This document shows positions 22,961 to 36,300 of a DNA stretch of 64,000 nucleotides, one piece after another. How positions within the stretch are numbered: the first letter of the stretch is position 1; each line of letters starts with the position of its first letter. The stretch comes from Neurospora intermedia (taxonomy: Eukaryota > Ascomycota > Sordariomycetes > Sordariales > Sordariaceae). The notes beneath the pieces are model-generated. The model was not told the origin of the DNA, searched no databases, and saw only the letters and a list, made by a program, of their open reading frames with translations. The DNA lies in assembly GCA_037102815.1 (NCBI GenBank), contig BTPP01000008.1, positions 1,178,001 to 1,242,000 of the forward strand, written 5' to 3'. The position numbers were made by a program, and so were the translations under genes.

Positions 22961-25577
22961 TCACGCTTTGGTAGCTTGCGACACCGCCCCCTCCTCTCCT
23001 TCCTCGTCAGAATCAAACGGACTTTCCGTATCATTGATAGCCGTATCATCCTTGTTATCTTCTAACCCGCCCGTGAGCTTCGCCAACATGAACTCTATCC
23101 TCCTCGTGCTCTTCTCCAAAGCCTCCAGTCTCGCCGTGATAGCGCTCATCTCATCACTCTCGCTCAAAACGCCCTGCAACTCCGTCCTCAGGCCCGGGAA
23201 TGGGGCGATGCTGTCACGACGACCAGGTGGCTGTTTTTTGTTCGTGTTTGTGTCTTTTGCCGCGTTTGTGTCCTTGGCCGTGTTTGTGTCCTTGGCCATG
23301 TTTGATTCCTTGGCCGGTGTCTTTGTGGCTGCTTCCACGGTATTTCCCCGAACGAACTGCCGCCGGATCAAATGTTTGGTGAGATCATCGTCTTCAGCGA
23401 TCTGCTCGAGTACCGAATCTGGCGGCGGGACTTCGAAGACGGTCTCGATGTCACTATGGACGGTAATGCGCCACCTGTTCCAGAAGCGCATACTCCTGCA
23501 TATGCTGCGTCGAGGGTGCGAAGAGGAGGAGTTGACTGATGGCCCTTCCGCTGGTCGTTCTCCTCCTGCTGTTGATGTGATTGGGGGAAGGATTCGGCGT
23601 TCTACCAGGGCGATGACAAGCAGGAGCGGGAGGTTGAGCAGACGCACGCTGGCGACGTGGATTTTGTGGAACCAGCGCGGGGTGACAAACCATTTTAGGG
23701 GGATGAGGATGAAGACAGCGAGGATGTTGAAGGGGGGTTGGTAGGCGAAGATGGCGTCGCTTTTGACGCCCTCGAGAGTTAGGACGGCATGTCGGAACTG
23801 GATTTCTGCGGTTGCGTTGCTGACTATTGTGCTAAAGGTATTTGAGAGCATAGAAACCAGAACGGTGAGGAATAATGTGTTGCCGAGGAAGGCAAACATG
23901 ACCATTAGGGCTGGTCCCAGGTATTTGTGGAAGTCGGTCTAGAGTATGTGTTAGTATACGCCCAGGCCATGGAGGTATTAAAATTGAGACATACCGAATG
24001 ATGGATACCAGATCCATCCAAACCGAACCAAATGTAAATCATCCATTCACTGATGGTTCTACGAGAAGCTTAGTAAATGTCAAGAACGGTGGCGGAAGGT
24101 GGGACTCACACCCAGGAGTACTGGTGGTTTCCTAGCCAGACAAGGGACAACAGGAAGCCAAAAAAGCACCTATGGAAGATGTCAGTGTCAAAGGACCAGA
24201 CCAAGACAACCAGAAGAGCTTACCAGCCACCAAGTACGGTCAGTAAAGAAAAATCGGCCATCATGGACCGAAGTGACAAGAAGAGGATGTTGTCGGACAG
24301 TAAATTAAACGCTAAGCGAGGAACAAGCACTGGTGCGCCCATGGCCAGCACGTCGAGTGCTTGTTGTCCTAGTTCTTCGTTATGAGATCGCAACCCGTAT
24401 ACGCGCAGAACAAGATAGATCCAATAGATGCAAACAAATGTAACATCAAGGAACGACCACAAATTCTGAGTGTACACGTGCCTGTGTACGAGTTAATAAG
24501 ACGTCTCGGAGGATTGGTGAAGTTTCAACATACCAGCCATGCTCGAGAATAGTTGCAAATTGATCGAGCACCCAACCAAAGGCGTAGACGGTGAAGCAAG
24601 TTTCCAGTATCGTTACACGACCTGCGTATCTCTCGGACATGAACACAAGATAGAGCGCCAGGAGGATGACGAACTGGATGATTTCCAAGATATTTCGCGT
24701 CCGCGGTACAACCAGACGGTACTGGTTCAGTAGAGGCGCCTTTCTGGGGTCGTACAGAGATATTGGCTTCTGCTTGTAACGGTCGGGGATAATCTCCAGG
24801 AAGCTGGAAGGGCTGTAGATAACCCGTCCCTCGTAGATGGCGTCCACACTGTTCTTGTGTCAGCCGCCATGCCCACTGAGTTTCAAAGCTTCGTCGGACG
24901 ACTCACATCTTCTGGCATGATGTCGAGCTCAAAAAGATCTTGGCCTCACTCAGGATGGCTACCTCCAAGGCTGGTAGCGTCTTATGCCATGCTGTCTGCG
25001 CACGAACCTCCCGTCGAATCTCTGGCGGAGCATTTTGGAAAGGCTCAAAGCCAGCAATAAGGATATGGGCCAGCACCAAAAGACCCTCTGGACCCTCGTT
25101 GTCCTCGCTGCATCGCCTGAGAATGCGGGTGGCTATCAATTCACACAGCATGGCGCGTGTGTAGTTGACATTTTGCCTGTTGTTGAGGTGCGACTGCTCG
25201 TTCAGGAACTGCGCGCGGTTGACCAACAAGCAGTAGACTATTGAAATATCGTCCTGCGCATAGAACTTGTCCACCAGCGGGCGAACAACAGATATGTTGA
25301 TGCGGATATCGCGCAGTTGATCCAGGCTCAGATAGTCCTCCACCACCGATATGATATCCCGACGGATCCGGTGGATGTTGGTGTAAACTGGTAGTTGTGA
25401 GTGGTCGTCCCCACACGCGTATACTTGACCGTCGAGCGAGTGATGCTGGTTGCCATTTTGTCTACCGGTTGTTGTTGTTATCCGTTGGGGTAGAAGAGGT
25501 CTTCTTTCTGCCAGATTGGGTTCTTGAATACGAAGCGCGCTCTGGTGTCGACGGCCTGACTGATCCCCCATCACCAT
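22961..25577 (-). CDS. yvc1: Yvc1-type TRP vacuolar cation channel, six exons
   Basis: Exons on the minus strand are 25577-24907, 24848-24534, 24481-24224, 24169-24110, 24058-23995 and 23938-22961, giving 781 residues. The cytosolic N-terminal domain (about 270 residues) is followed by several transmembrane helices, including EIIQFVILLALYLVFM, FLDVTFVCIYWIYLVL and CFFGFLLSLVWLG. A pore-like segment WMIYIWFGLDGSGIHHS precedes the last pore helix, PALMVMFAFLGNTLFLTVLV. The C-terminal tail carries four 18-bp repeats. In yeast Yvc1 releases calcium from the vacuole after hyperosmotic shock. This protein is about 100 residues longer than the yeast one, mostly in its tails. Introns are 51-65 nt except one of 56; donors are GTGAGT, GTATGT or GTAAGC. 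Start 25577 (MVMGDQ) has a downstream alternative at 25571 and an upstream in-frame start region to 25667. Confidence 0.92.
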
Positions 25578-27226
25578 GCCCTTGCTGACCAGCACGAAGT
25601 ATGGACCGAGGACCGAAACTAATATCTTAGATGAATGTGAATTTTGCCTTTCTTCTCTTCCTCTCAAAATGAAGTATGGCAGAGTTGGCCGGAGTCAGAT
25701 GATGCTTGATCAGACGAACCTCTCATCCGAGGGCAGTCGTCTTAGTGATGTGCACCGACTGAGATCAGTGATGACTTGTTTCGTTGTGACGATTAAGTAA
25801 ATAAAGCTGGTTGCGCCAAGGCAAAGCGGGTGTTTGTAATACGTGGCCTGCATAAAGCGACGCCCAAGGAGCGTCTAGCACGATGTGTGAGACACGGGGC
25901 GACGGGGTCTACGATGACTTGAACAAATGATTCAAGTATTAAAAGAAAAATAAACTCACAAGTACCCCCAGAGCCCTTATCGTGGGGTCCTGGGACATCC
26001 ATGAAAAAGAGAGCGGCTCCATCAAATGACGATGAAACAAGCCTGGTTGGTTCCACCCATTCACAAGCGACGGCGGCAGGGCGGGAGTCGCCCCCCGGGT
26101 CCAGACATGGAACCTTAAGCTTGCCGAGCTTGGGACATGCACCCCACACCCACGCCTTGGGAGCTTGGAAGCTTGAACGTTCAGAGCCTCAAGGTGTCAA
26201 TTTGGGGGTGTCGAGATCTCTTTATCTGTTAGGCACTAGTACCTCCCCTTTACTGTACGCGTTAATTACATATAAAGCTAAGCTGCCAGTTGCCTAACAG
26301 ATCTTTGCCAGGAGAACCTTTCAAAACACAGTCAGCTGCTATAATCCAAGCTCGCCAACTGCTTTCGTCATACCACCACCAGATAGCTCCGAACCCCTCA
26401 TCCTCGTGAGATACATGGTTTTTGTCGATCCAACAAGGTGATTTTCATCGCAACAACCCAGTACGCAGTACCTCCGGCTCAAACTTAGCCATGGTAAAGC
26501 ATATATAACAACTCAAAAGTTAGAGGATGTTCCGCGTTCTTGGGTGAGCTGATCGGCGGAAGCTTACAACGCTTCTCTCCAAAACGAAGAAAAATAAAGA
26601 CAAGCGACGCTCTGTAATAATTGCGATACTCCAACTAGCTGATATATACCAGGGTTTTATCGTGTCGAAGTGTTCGCATATCGCTTGTACCTCGAGGTAT
26701 GTCTAGGGTAACGGAGGTACAAGCTTGTACGAAATGACTTACACAACCCACCTCATTTCCAACCGTTACCCCTTCCACATAAGTTGACAGCAAGACCGGG
26801 TCATTCCTCATGGGTGACTGGTTTAGAAATCCGAGTTGGGACCGCCTGTAACACATTTTGGACAGAACCAGGGTTGAGCAGAACCATTGATGGTGGACAC
26901 AGTCAAAGACCCGGCATTTTTACATATCCGAGACTCAGGCAATTTACCACCATTCCTTCAAGTCCCAACTTGCCCAGTTTAATGACCGCCATAACTCCCA
27001 GCATTCAGAGCCAAAACTTCATGCAACATGAGGCCCCACAGCCCGGAAACAGGAAATCTGTAAGAATATCTGTAAGGCCGCTCGAGGGCAATCGAAGATA
27101 GCATAAAAGCGTTAAGGTCGAATAAGGCCGATAGAGACGAAAACGTTGTATTGCCTATTTCACACGGTCTTGACGGACACTGATACAAAGGGGGCCACGC
27201 TTGCAAGTCGGACGAGAATAGTTTAT
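25578..27226. other. yvc1 promoter and ATP synthase subunit 4 3' region
   Basis: 1.6 kb with no recognisable gene. Open frames at 25793-26149 (minus) and 26784-27101 (plus) show no domain. The stretch must contain the yvc1 promoter and the 3' UTR of the ATP synthase gene. No distinctive repeats were seen. Confidence 0.45.
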
Positions 27227-28225
27227 TTAAGCCTTGGAGACGATCTCTGTATAGTCATGTCAGCATGTATTCAACCAATTTCACATGTTCGAGGATCAAG
27301 CAAACATACTCTCAACGTCAGCAACGGACTGCTCGAGGATCTGCTTAAGGACCTTGGGGTTCTCAAGCTCCTTCTGAACCTTGGCGATAACGGTCTGGGC
27401 GAGCTCCTTCTGCTGGCGCTGCTTGACCTGCGACTCGTAGCGGACCCAAGAGTCGAGGACAGTCTTGGCCTCAGCGGCGAGAGCGGTGCGCTGCTCGAGC
27501 TCATAGGCCTCAGCCTCAAGCTTGGCGGTTTCCTAGAAGCCATGTCAGCCTCTGTCTTTCCCCTTGTCTCCTCAACTTCATTCTTCCCAATCGTGTCATC
27601 CTTCCACCTGCTGCACCATCTGCATCCGATGTATCCCAATCCCCATCCTGGTAGCGCCTACCTTGGAAACGGCGAAGAGGGTCTTGGTAATGTCGATAAC
27701 ACCAGACATCTGCTTAACGTCGCCGATGCGGGTCTTGACGGCCTGAGTGTGGTCGGCGCGGGCAGAGTTCAAGATGTTCTTGATCTTGTCGCTCTGCTCA
27801 TCAGCCCACTTCTTGTAGAGGGGACCACCGAACTTGATGAGACCACCCCAGACGGAGAGCAAGCAGAAGGCGACGACGGTCTCCTCGTTCACGACGTAGT
27901 ACTCGTTGGAGAGGGCGTAGATGGAAAGACCGGCGGCGGAGGAGAGGATGGCGGTCTTGGACATGAGGTTGCTGCCGGGAAGGGAGTCGATGATGGACTG
28001 GGCCTTGGTCTTGGGGTCCTCGGAGGGGACACCGGACGAGTAGCGGGGGCTAGCAACGGTGCTCAGCGCGGGAAGGACGCGGGGGACGACGCTGGGCCGG
28101 AGGCGGGCAGCCCCTAAGGATGCGCCCGGGTCAGCGACGGTCTCTGTGTTGTCTTTGCGCCCGACGTGCCCGTCCGAGAGCTCAATCTACTCACCGACAG
28201 CAGTTCTGGCCAGACGCGACGCCAT
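27227..28225 (-). CDS. atp4: Mitochondrial ATP synthase subunit 4 (subunit b), four exons
   Basis: Exons 28225-28195, 28113-27662, 27532-27310 and 27246-27227 join to 241 residues, close to yeast Atp4. The N-terminus MASRLARTAVGAARLRPSVV is Arg-rich with no acidic residue, as in a mitochondrial presequence. A hydrophobic region around ILSSAAGLSIYALSNEYYVV and AFCLLSVWGGLIKF is the double membrane anchor of subunit b. A long charged helix follows and forms the peripheral stalk. The last exon is only 20 nt and supplies the end of EKIVSKA. Without that splice the frame would end in an unconserved SMFA. Subunit b links Fo to the F1 head in the inner membrane and prevents the head from rotating. 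The gene is divergent from noc4 and shares its 369-bp promoter. Confidence 0.95.
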
Positions 28226-28594
28226 TGTGAATGAGGGGATGGGCGTGGGGTGGCTGTTAGTGACGTTGCTGAGCTTTCAAGGTCGAATTGAGGTTTTAAC
28301 GGAACGGGTTGACCCGGCACTTTACCGGAGGTACCTGGATGTCACGTGGATCTTGGGCCTGAGAGCTTCAGCAAAGGCGCTGGAAAAGTTTCAATCGGTG
28401 CCAGTCCAAGAGCAAAAAAAGAGACCCCACTTTGGCGCCAAGAAAGTCTCCAATGTCACCTCCAGTTCGCGACGCCAAAGAAGAAGGACTTTGACTTGGA
28501 GACGCCCCACTTAAATTTTGCTGAGATACGACGACCATTTCGAATCGTCCATTCCCTCGTTTCCTTGTCCAAACACCCACACGCTGTCGCCAAA
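28226..28594. promoter_or_regulatory. Bidirectional promoter of ATP synthase subunit 4 and noc4
   Basis: Only 369 bp separate the two divergent start codons. CACGTG at 28343-28348 lies 118 bp before the atp4 start and 247 bp before the noc4 start. The same hexamer occurs upstream of SmD1 and mtq2, suggesting a shared housekeeping element bound by a Cbf1-like bHLH factor. No TATA box is evident. Confidence 0.6.
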
Positions 28595-30356
28595 ATGCCT
28601 TCAACAGTAAAAGCCCAAGCCGCGAAGCCGGTTATCAAGCGGAAGCGCTCCGAGAACGGCGAACCCATCAAGAAGCGCAGAAAGTCCGAGGCCGGCGAGG
28701 AAAAGGAAGACCTCGCATCGCAAATCCAGAATCTCGAATCCCAGATCAACGAGTCCAGGAAGCACTACAACAACATCGCTACCCTTATAGAGTACGCCGA
28801 AAAGCAGAATGAAGACCCCAAGACCGCCATCGCCGCCGCCGAAGCTCTGTGCCGCGTGTTCGTTCGCCTTCTCGCCTCGGGCAGTTTGGTCAAGAAGAAG
28901 GATGCTTCGGAGAAAGATGCGACCGTCGCAAAGTGGCTTCGGGATCGCCTGAACGACCACCATAAGGCTCTTGTCGCCATGTTCAAGAGCACCAAGCTCG
29001 CCACCCAGGCTCTCGTTCTGGCTATGGCTTTGCTGAAGGCGGAAGCCCAGTATCTGGAGGGCAAGGACGAGGCCGTCTTTCCTTGGCCTCTCTTCAATGC
29101 CATCATCAGTGCGCTTCTAACGTCGCCAGTCGAGGAGGTGCGCGATGAATTCTGTGACAAGTTCATCGACGAGTATGACGACATTAGATTTTACACGTTT
29201 GAGGGAATCAAGTACGTGAAGCCAATGGGACCCGAGTTGCCCAGTGTAGCAGGTTGCTAACATGCTTCTGTAGGGACTTCCTTACAGAACGCGAGTCGGT
29301 CGATGAAGAGCTACAAAACACAGTGTTTAATATCCTCCTCAAGATGGAGGATATTCCAGAGTCATCCGAAGACCTTGAGGACTTCTATATCGAGCAACCC
29401 CTCAAGAAGAAGCACCCACTGCGGTCCTTGTCGCAGCATAAGAAGAGGGCACAGGAAGCTTGGCTGGCTTTGATGCACCTGGGTCTGAGTAAGGAGCAGA
29501 GAAAGAAGGTGTTGGACGTCATGGCATCCTCAATTGCGCCATGGTTCATCAAGCCCGAGCTCCTCATGGACTTCCTTACCGACTGCTACAACACTGGCGG
29601 CTCTATCTCGCTCCTGGCCCTTTCCGGTGTGTTCTACCTGATCCAGGAACGCAACCTGGATTACCCATCTTTCTATCAGAAACTCTACTCCTTGCTGGAT
29701 ACCGACATCCTCCATTCCAAGTACCGCTCACGCTTCTTCCGCCTCCTCGATACGTTCCTGGGCTCGTCCCATTTGCCCGCCGTCCTGGTGGCAAGCTTCA
29801 TCAAGCGTCTGGCCCGTCTCGCCCTCAACGCACCACCAAGCGCCATTGTTGTCATCGTTCCGTGGTTCTACAACTTGTTCAAGAAGCATCCTCTCACCAC
29901 ATTCATGATGCATCGTGTACCGCGGACCAAGGAGGAGAAGGAGCTGATCGAGAAGGAGGGAGTCCTTGACCCTTTCCTTCCTGACGAAGAGGACCCTATG
30001 GAGACCCACGCCATTGACAGTTCTCTGTGGGAGATTGTGCAGTTGCAGTCTCATTACCACCCCAACGTTGCGACCATCGCCAAAATCATCTCTGAGCAAT
30101 TTACAAAACAGGCTTACAACCTGGAGGATTTTCTGGACCACTCCTATGGCAGTGTAAGTCAACCACAATTAAATGAATATAGAAGCATATAGCTAACATA
30201 CACCCACAGCTTATCGACGCAGAGATGTCCAAGGAAGTGAAGAAGGCTCCGGTCATCGAGTTCATGATCCCGAAACACATTTTTACCAAGGCCGATCCTG
30301 GCACAGAGCAGACTGATAGCCCGTTGGTCAGTCTATGGGATTTTGGTTCATCGTAA
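28595..30356 (+). CDS. noc4: Noc4, nucleolar 40S ribosome-assembly factor, three exons
   Basis: Exons 28595-29211, 29274-30153 and 30210-30356 join to 547 residues. The N-terminus has lysine/arginine clusters (VIKRKRSENGEPIKKRRK) that can act as nuclear/nucleolar signals. A helical region follows, then the conserved CBF/Mak21 (Noc) domain, roughly residues 300-470, with segments such as SLLALSGVFYLIQERNLDYP, RFFRLLDTFLGSSHLP and FIKRLARLALNAPP. In yeast Noc4 works with Nop14 in maturation and export of the 40S pre-ribosome. Intron 1 is 62 nt with branch-like TTGCTAAC; intron 2 is 56 nt with AGCTAAC. The frame extends upstream of 28595, but the sequence there is the shared promoter and the Noc-like protein begins at MPSTVKAQ. 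Confidence 0.93.
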
Positions 30357-33300
30357 ACCATCTTTCAAATGCCGTACTCATAATGTACGACTCCCATACC
30401 CAGTCGCAGCCCGGACCGTCCGCTCGGTTGAGCATTCCACATGTTTAGCGACAACCTCTACCTCCCACCGTCATGCTCAACACGTGCTAGACACATTGTT
30501 TCGGAAGCCAGTGGCCCTCTGCCAGGACGCGAACAAGGTTCAAATGTTCTCATCCGAGACATGCCAGGGTCTTCCCCAGACCTGTTGACCAGAGCCACGA
30601 GACCGCGATTGAGCTAGTTACGGAAAAAGAGGGCCGAATGGAAAAAATAGCAAGTCGCGGTGATGGTCGAGAAATGCTTGGTTACGTTGATTGCCTTCTA
30701 CCCATAACCGTGAACCCCGGGGACTTTCTCTCCTCCAGCCCCCAAACCGCACTTTCAACCATCCAAATTCTTCTCTCTCTCCACCTTCCTCCCCCCTTTC
30801 GTGGTACCAGCGGCCGGTTGCTCGGCGGGAACTCTCTGCTCTGTGGTGTTTCTGTGGGACGTCATACATGGTCACCGTCATACTCGATCACAACACCAGG
30901 CCAGGCAGGGCGCAGATGAGGACAGAACAGTAAAGGGCAGCATGGTCTGTCTCATTTGTGTGCTCACGGGGGTGAATCACCCCATATTTTCCAAAATAGG
31001 GAGGGGGTCAGGGGCTGCTGACTAGTTTACTTTATTATTGTTGGGCGGGCAGCAACCTCTGGGGATTCCTCTCCAGCTTCGGGCCGTGCTTATACCCATA
31101 TCGGATAGTAGTTTTGGATCACAAGGGACTAGTAAAGGTGAGATTTTAGAATCAGATGAAATGAAGAAGTAGTACGCTCCAGTGGCGACTGACCAAAGGG
31201 CCGACCGGCTGGTTTGGTGGTGACTTGTGAAGTGCAAGTCTCTGAGTGAAGCGAACTCTGGCAGACCGTCCACCCATTCGCCTCTCTGTGTGAACCTTCT
31301 CTTGTGTTTGTGTCTCTGTGCTTATCTGTGTATCAGTCAGAGGCAGTGGCAGGGTCACAGAACAGAATATGGAGATACGTTCAACCTGATTCCAGACCCC
31401 CGTCCAAATCCAACGCCCCCTTCCCTACTTTTTGTTGAGATCCGAAGGACTATCAGTGTGTGCAACGCTGATCAAGGAAGTGTCTGATAGCAAATTTTCT
31501 GAAAAGTAGTCTATAATTGCGAAAGTGAGAGGGACTGGCTCACAAGTGATCCCATTCAGGGTCGCTTGGCTAAGATGGACATAAGTACAGTAGCAAACAC
31601 CGCGGCCATCTAAAAACTATCAGATGCCCGAGTACATAAATCACTAAGATCTATATCTTCGCCCTAAGAAAGGTTCCGGCGCTTACTCTGGTGAAGCTGG
31701 CCTGCCTTGTTCGCGTCCGGACCTTATGTCCGCCGATCAGCTTTTCCTAAGGCAGTCGCTTGGGTGAGGACATCGGCAGTAGACCTAAATATGAGACTTT
31801 ACTATACTATACTAGTTGACTATCTATCCTTACCCCGTATATATGTACTGCCGCACACCTCCCCGCACTCCTTAGTTCTTTGTGCGTTCTTGGCTTCGGT
31901 AGCTCCATGTTTACCTAGGCAGACTGATACACGAGACACAGGATACAATACACGAGGGAGTCCTGGCGTAGAGGCCCTCAAGCGCCTGAGATAACGGCTA
32001 AACGGATAGGATTATTTTCAAGTGATTATCTGACTCCGGACTTCAACAACGTTCCTTCCGATTTCGGCAAGCAGTCACCAGAGCACTTATCCTGTCTCTA
32101 TTGAAGACCCTTAGCGCATTGATGACCACCTTCGACACATTGAGTTCGGCATTCTTCCACGGAAAGGAAAGAGGAACTTGTCTGACACTTCAAGACGAGC
32201 ATCATCAAATAAATAAACTTAACATCTTTATCTCATCATCTTCTTTTATTGATTCTTTTACCAGCCGCTACATGCAGACCTCAGACGCTACCCCACGGTT
32301 TCCCTTCTTCCCGTCTCCCCTTGTGGCTACTCTTGAAAATCCCGACTTAGCTAGCCCCATCATTACATCCGTTCATCGATATTCAATATCCCTAAATCGA
32401 ATTCCACTCTGATTCGTCAGACTTTCGGTCAGGGTTCTGATCTACAGAAAGAAGAGGTTATGACGCTGACCGATCTGCTAGTGTCAGTTGGAAGTCTTTG
32501 ATCTTCAAGTCTCTACATCATAGTCCCCGGAAAGAAGACTGAGCAGGCTTGGCTTCTAGTGTAAAAATGCAGCAAATTACAACAAATACCACGTGTATGT
32601 AAACGGCGTTGTTATCAAATTAGCTTTTATTCTCCAAGCCTTTCTGCTTGGTACGCCAAATACCGAACAAACTAGAGGTAGTCTAACTCGATGTCCCCAG
32701 TCGGTCCGGCAATGTTGTAGGGTTATAGCTCTGCCATATACTGTATCAGACACGTACATACACCCAAACGGAACTAGCAGACCTTGAAAACTACCTTTGT
32801 CGGACCGACCTGGAACTGGATCAAACGAGTTTATCGATATACCAAGTATTTATGTTGCTGACTGATGTCGGTGGTCTTGCTGATCTATCTTGGCCCTGTT
32901 TTACCATTTCAGCTAACACAGAGAGTCAAACTCGCTCCTACAGATTGTTGCTTTATTTACGGCATTGGTACACTACCTAGCAAGCAGTATGCCCGAAAGC
33001 TTTTCAGACCTACAAGGTCCCTCCCTATAAGCAAACATTTCAAAAGTCTTGTCGCTCACTCTAGTGCAAAGTGTAGATGCCGATCTGTTCTAATACGTAG
33101 GAAACTCAAGAGAGTGCATTAGTTCTTGTTTCATATTTAGTTTCATCGGCATTGAAGACTTGCTTGATTCCATCCTCTTTACACATACATACTTGCTTCG
33201 CTTACCTTACCCAGCCTAGGGAGGGTGAGGATAATGTTTCTTTGAATCAGTCTGGCAGGGTTATCAGTTGAGTAGGTAATCACACAACTAGTCTACTTCA

Positions 33301-36300
33301 GATCATCAAAACATGAAAGTCAATCAAGGAGAATGACATGTGACCGGTATTGATCCATCGCAAACCCTACCGCGCATGGCTTTCCTCTTTTTTTTTCTTT
33401 TTTTCTTTATTGTTCGAAGGAGCTGTTGGAAATAGCATCCTCAACCGACCTGTTCAAACCTGTCGGCGACTTCAACAAGCCCATCAACGAGCGAGACAGA
33501 AACATGAGAGACAAAATAACAGTCCTAAAGGATAGCTAATGCATACCACCCACCATAAAAAGAAACACAGCTCTCACCACTTGATAGTAGTAACAAATCA
33601 GATCACCAGACCTGTCCCAAGTGAGTGGTTCTCAGACTCTCTGGGCCTCCCAGATCCAGAGGGTGCAGAGACAGAAGAAGCCAGCTAAAACACACCGCCT
33701 TTCAGAAGAGATCATCTGCCGTTATCTTTTGAGGCCTGTTTGAGTTCACATAAGACTCTTGACTCTTGGTCATCGAACAGTTTGGTGGTAAATGGGATGC
33801 CGGGATATGGGATATGTGCGTTCGTGAGCACGGAAACTATTACAATGATGGTAACCCTGACATGGATGTAAATTGCTTTGTCGTCACCATTGATAATCTT
33901 TCTCTTGTTCATGCCCATGTCATCCCGCCGCCCGCTGGTGAGTGGCGACTGGCCGCCGTTGCCGCCGCCGCCGCTGCTGGGCACCGATCGGGGCCCGTTT
34001 CGTTTCACCTCGTTGTTTTATCGCTTCCGTAGATCGTGCGACCGAAGCGGTGCACCCTGGCCAGTGCCCCGGAAATCCCAACTCGGCAGAGCCCACCAAG
34101 CCCACCTTAGCTTCACTTTGCTCAAACGGCTTCCGGTTGCAGACTGCCAGACGAGCTGACCTGGGTGACTGACCTTGTCACATTGTAAGATCGTCAACCA
34201 GGTCTAGGGAGCCCAGTAGGGCCCCGGTTCACCTGAACGGACGACGCAACGAGAACCGATGACCAGGCAAGAAGTCGACCGTTCGTTTGCTCGTCGTCCG
34301 TTACCAGCCCCTCTTCGAAAAGGGGCGGGGCAAAAAAGAAAGGGAAAAAGAAAAAGCTACATCTACAAGAGGAGAAAAGAAGCAGGACAAGGATTCGGAT
34401 CCTCGTCACTTCATTCGGTACCGTTCTTTCCTGTCCCTATCTCTTCGTAGGCGCGCACTTGCGTGGGAGATAGACGCCGCACACAACCAGGAAGCTAGGC
34501 TCACCAGGCAGGACAGGCAGGTAGGGATCTTGGAGTCGGCTTGTTCTGTTTTGAGTCTAGAGTCGAGAACAAGCTAAAAAGCTTCATGGTTCATGGGTAT
34601 GCAACGCGGGGTTGTTCAAGTGATGTTTGTTCATGTTGACTTGACTTCTAATACAAGGGAGCCATCCAAGCGAGGCTCACGTGCTTGCAGGATAATTGTC
34701 AGAACTCCGCGGGCTTAACTTACCAACCTGGTGACGTTCGAGTTCGCGGTCTCCCTGGCTTCAGTCACGATACACAGCAGTAATAGCCTTGTGAATGGAG
34801 CCATGAGTAGAAGCGTCATCTCGTATGCAGGTCCGGAATCATCGAAGCAAGGTAATGCTTGAAAATCATCGGAGTTTTTCCTTGGTTTCGCGGAAACTTG
34901 ATCTTTACTTATCCTCTCCAATGCTGGGTTACTGTTATGAGAATGACGGCAGAGCGAACCATGATTTTGTTGTATACCGGAGTACGATGGGAGCCGGTAC
35001 AAGAATCGGAGAATGACGCTCGGTACATGTCTCCCCCACCCCCCGGTTCTTCCGTCCCGTACGAAGAGAGGGGGTCTCAGAAAATCGGCGAACTCGTCCA
35101 AGGGAAAAGCAGCAGATCGACGGTGTTTGAGTCGAGCAAATATCCATGGAAGACAATCCCACGTACCCCATCTTGAGCCGCAAGATAAAAGTTGATAGGG
35201 GGAGGTGGCACTCGCTTTCTGATATCTCCACATCTCCAGAATATCCTCCTTTTTGTGCTCAGCCTCTTTCCGGAATTTTTGCTGAACAAATGCAAAGCAG
35301 ATGCGAGATTTTGGGAGATTTTCCCATCTCACATGCTGCGTAGCAGTACATGATACAGCCAAGACAAGCAGATGAAGGTTTGACTATCTGGTATAGTCTC
35401 CGGGAGTGGGTATGTCTCCCGCAGTAGTCACCGTCCGGATTCCGTTTTGATCCCAGACCGTCTCCGCTCACCGCTTAAATCCACAAGCCGATCCGGACCG
35501 ACCCACCCATCAAAACAAACCTCCCGTCCCCCTCATGACCCCAAGGTTTGCGCGATAGATGTCAGGACTGACAATGAAAGTACGATCGTACGAATAGTAG
35601 AGCCTTGGAAATGCGCCATGAAACAGTTCCACATACCTTCCAAACGCCTCGACAGAGGATCGTTAACGTAAACCGGACCCGAGCCGCGCTGGGGAGGAAC
35701 CAATTCCGTACTGCTAACGGCTCGTCAAAATCTTATCACGGCATGACATCTTGTTCCGTTTCTCTTCCTCTTCTCCTCCTCAACCCCGAACACGCTCCGA
35801 AAATGGCTCTTCCATGTCGTCTCACCACTCACCTGACAATGAGCCCACCGAGAGCTCGAAGATGCCCCACATCTGCAACGGTCCCGGCAACACAGCAGTT
35901 TTTACACCACTTTTTAGTTGCAGTAGTGGTCCTACGCCCATGCTCTGCTCGCTGCATCCTCTTGCCTGCATGTTGCACACAGTTGGTCTTGGACGCTGCC
36001 GCTAGCCGATAGCTCAAACGCGAGCACCAACAGCAAAAATAATAAGAATAAAAAAAGACCACCCCTCTTTTGCTCCGCTGATGAGAATTTTATGACCGAG
36101 CGGGTTCGAGAAATCCTGGCTCTGCGTAGAAATTCCGTACCTAGGGCTTGCCGTCACTGGCCGTTCACGCAAGCGCAATGCACCAAACGCCAGACTAGAT
36201 CAGACGAGATGCAGCTCTGGCTAGCGGGCCAGTATCAAAATAGATTGATCCAGAGTTCCGGGATTCGATCAAGGTGAAGGTGCTGCACGCCTGAACCACA

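Noticed and set aside
22860-23744. 294-codon plus-strand frame
   Set aside because: Antisense to the last exon of the yvc1 channel.
27146-28117. 323-codon plus-strand Leu/Gly-rich frame
   Set aside because: Antisense to the ATP synthase subunit 4 exons and crosses their introns; a shadow.
34715-35362. 215-codon minus-strand frame
   Set aside because: It begins with TTG rather than ATG, has no recognisable domain and overlaps several other frames; chance or untranslated sequence is more likely.
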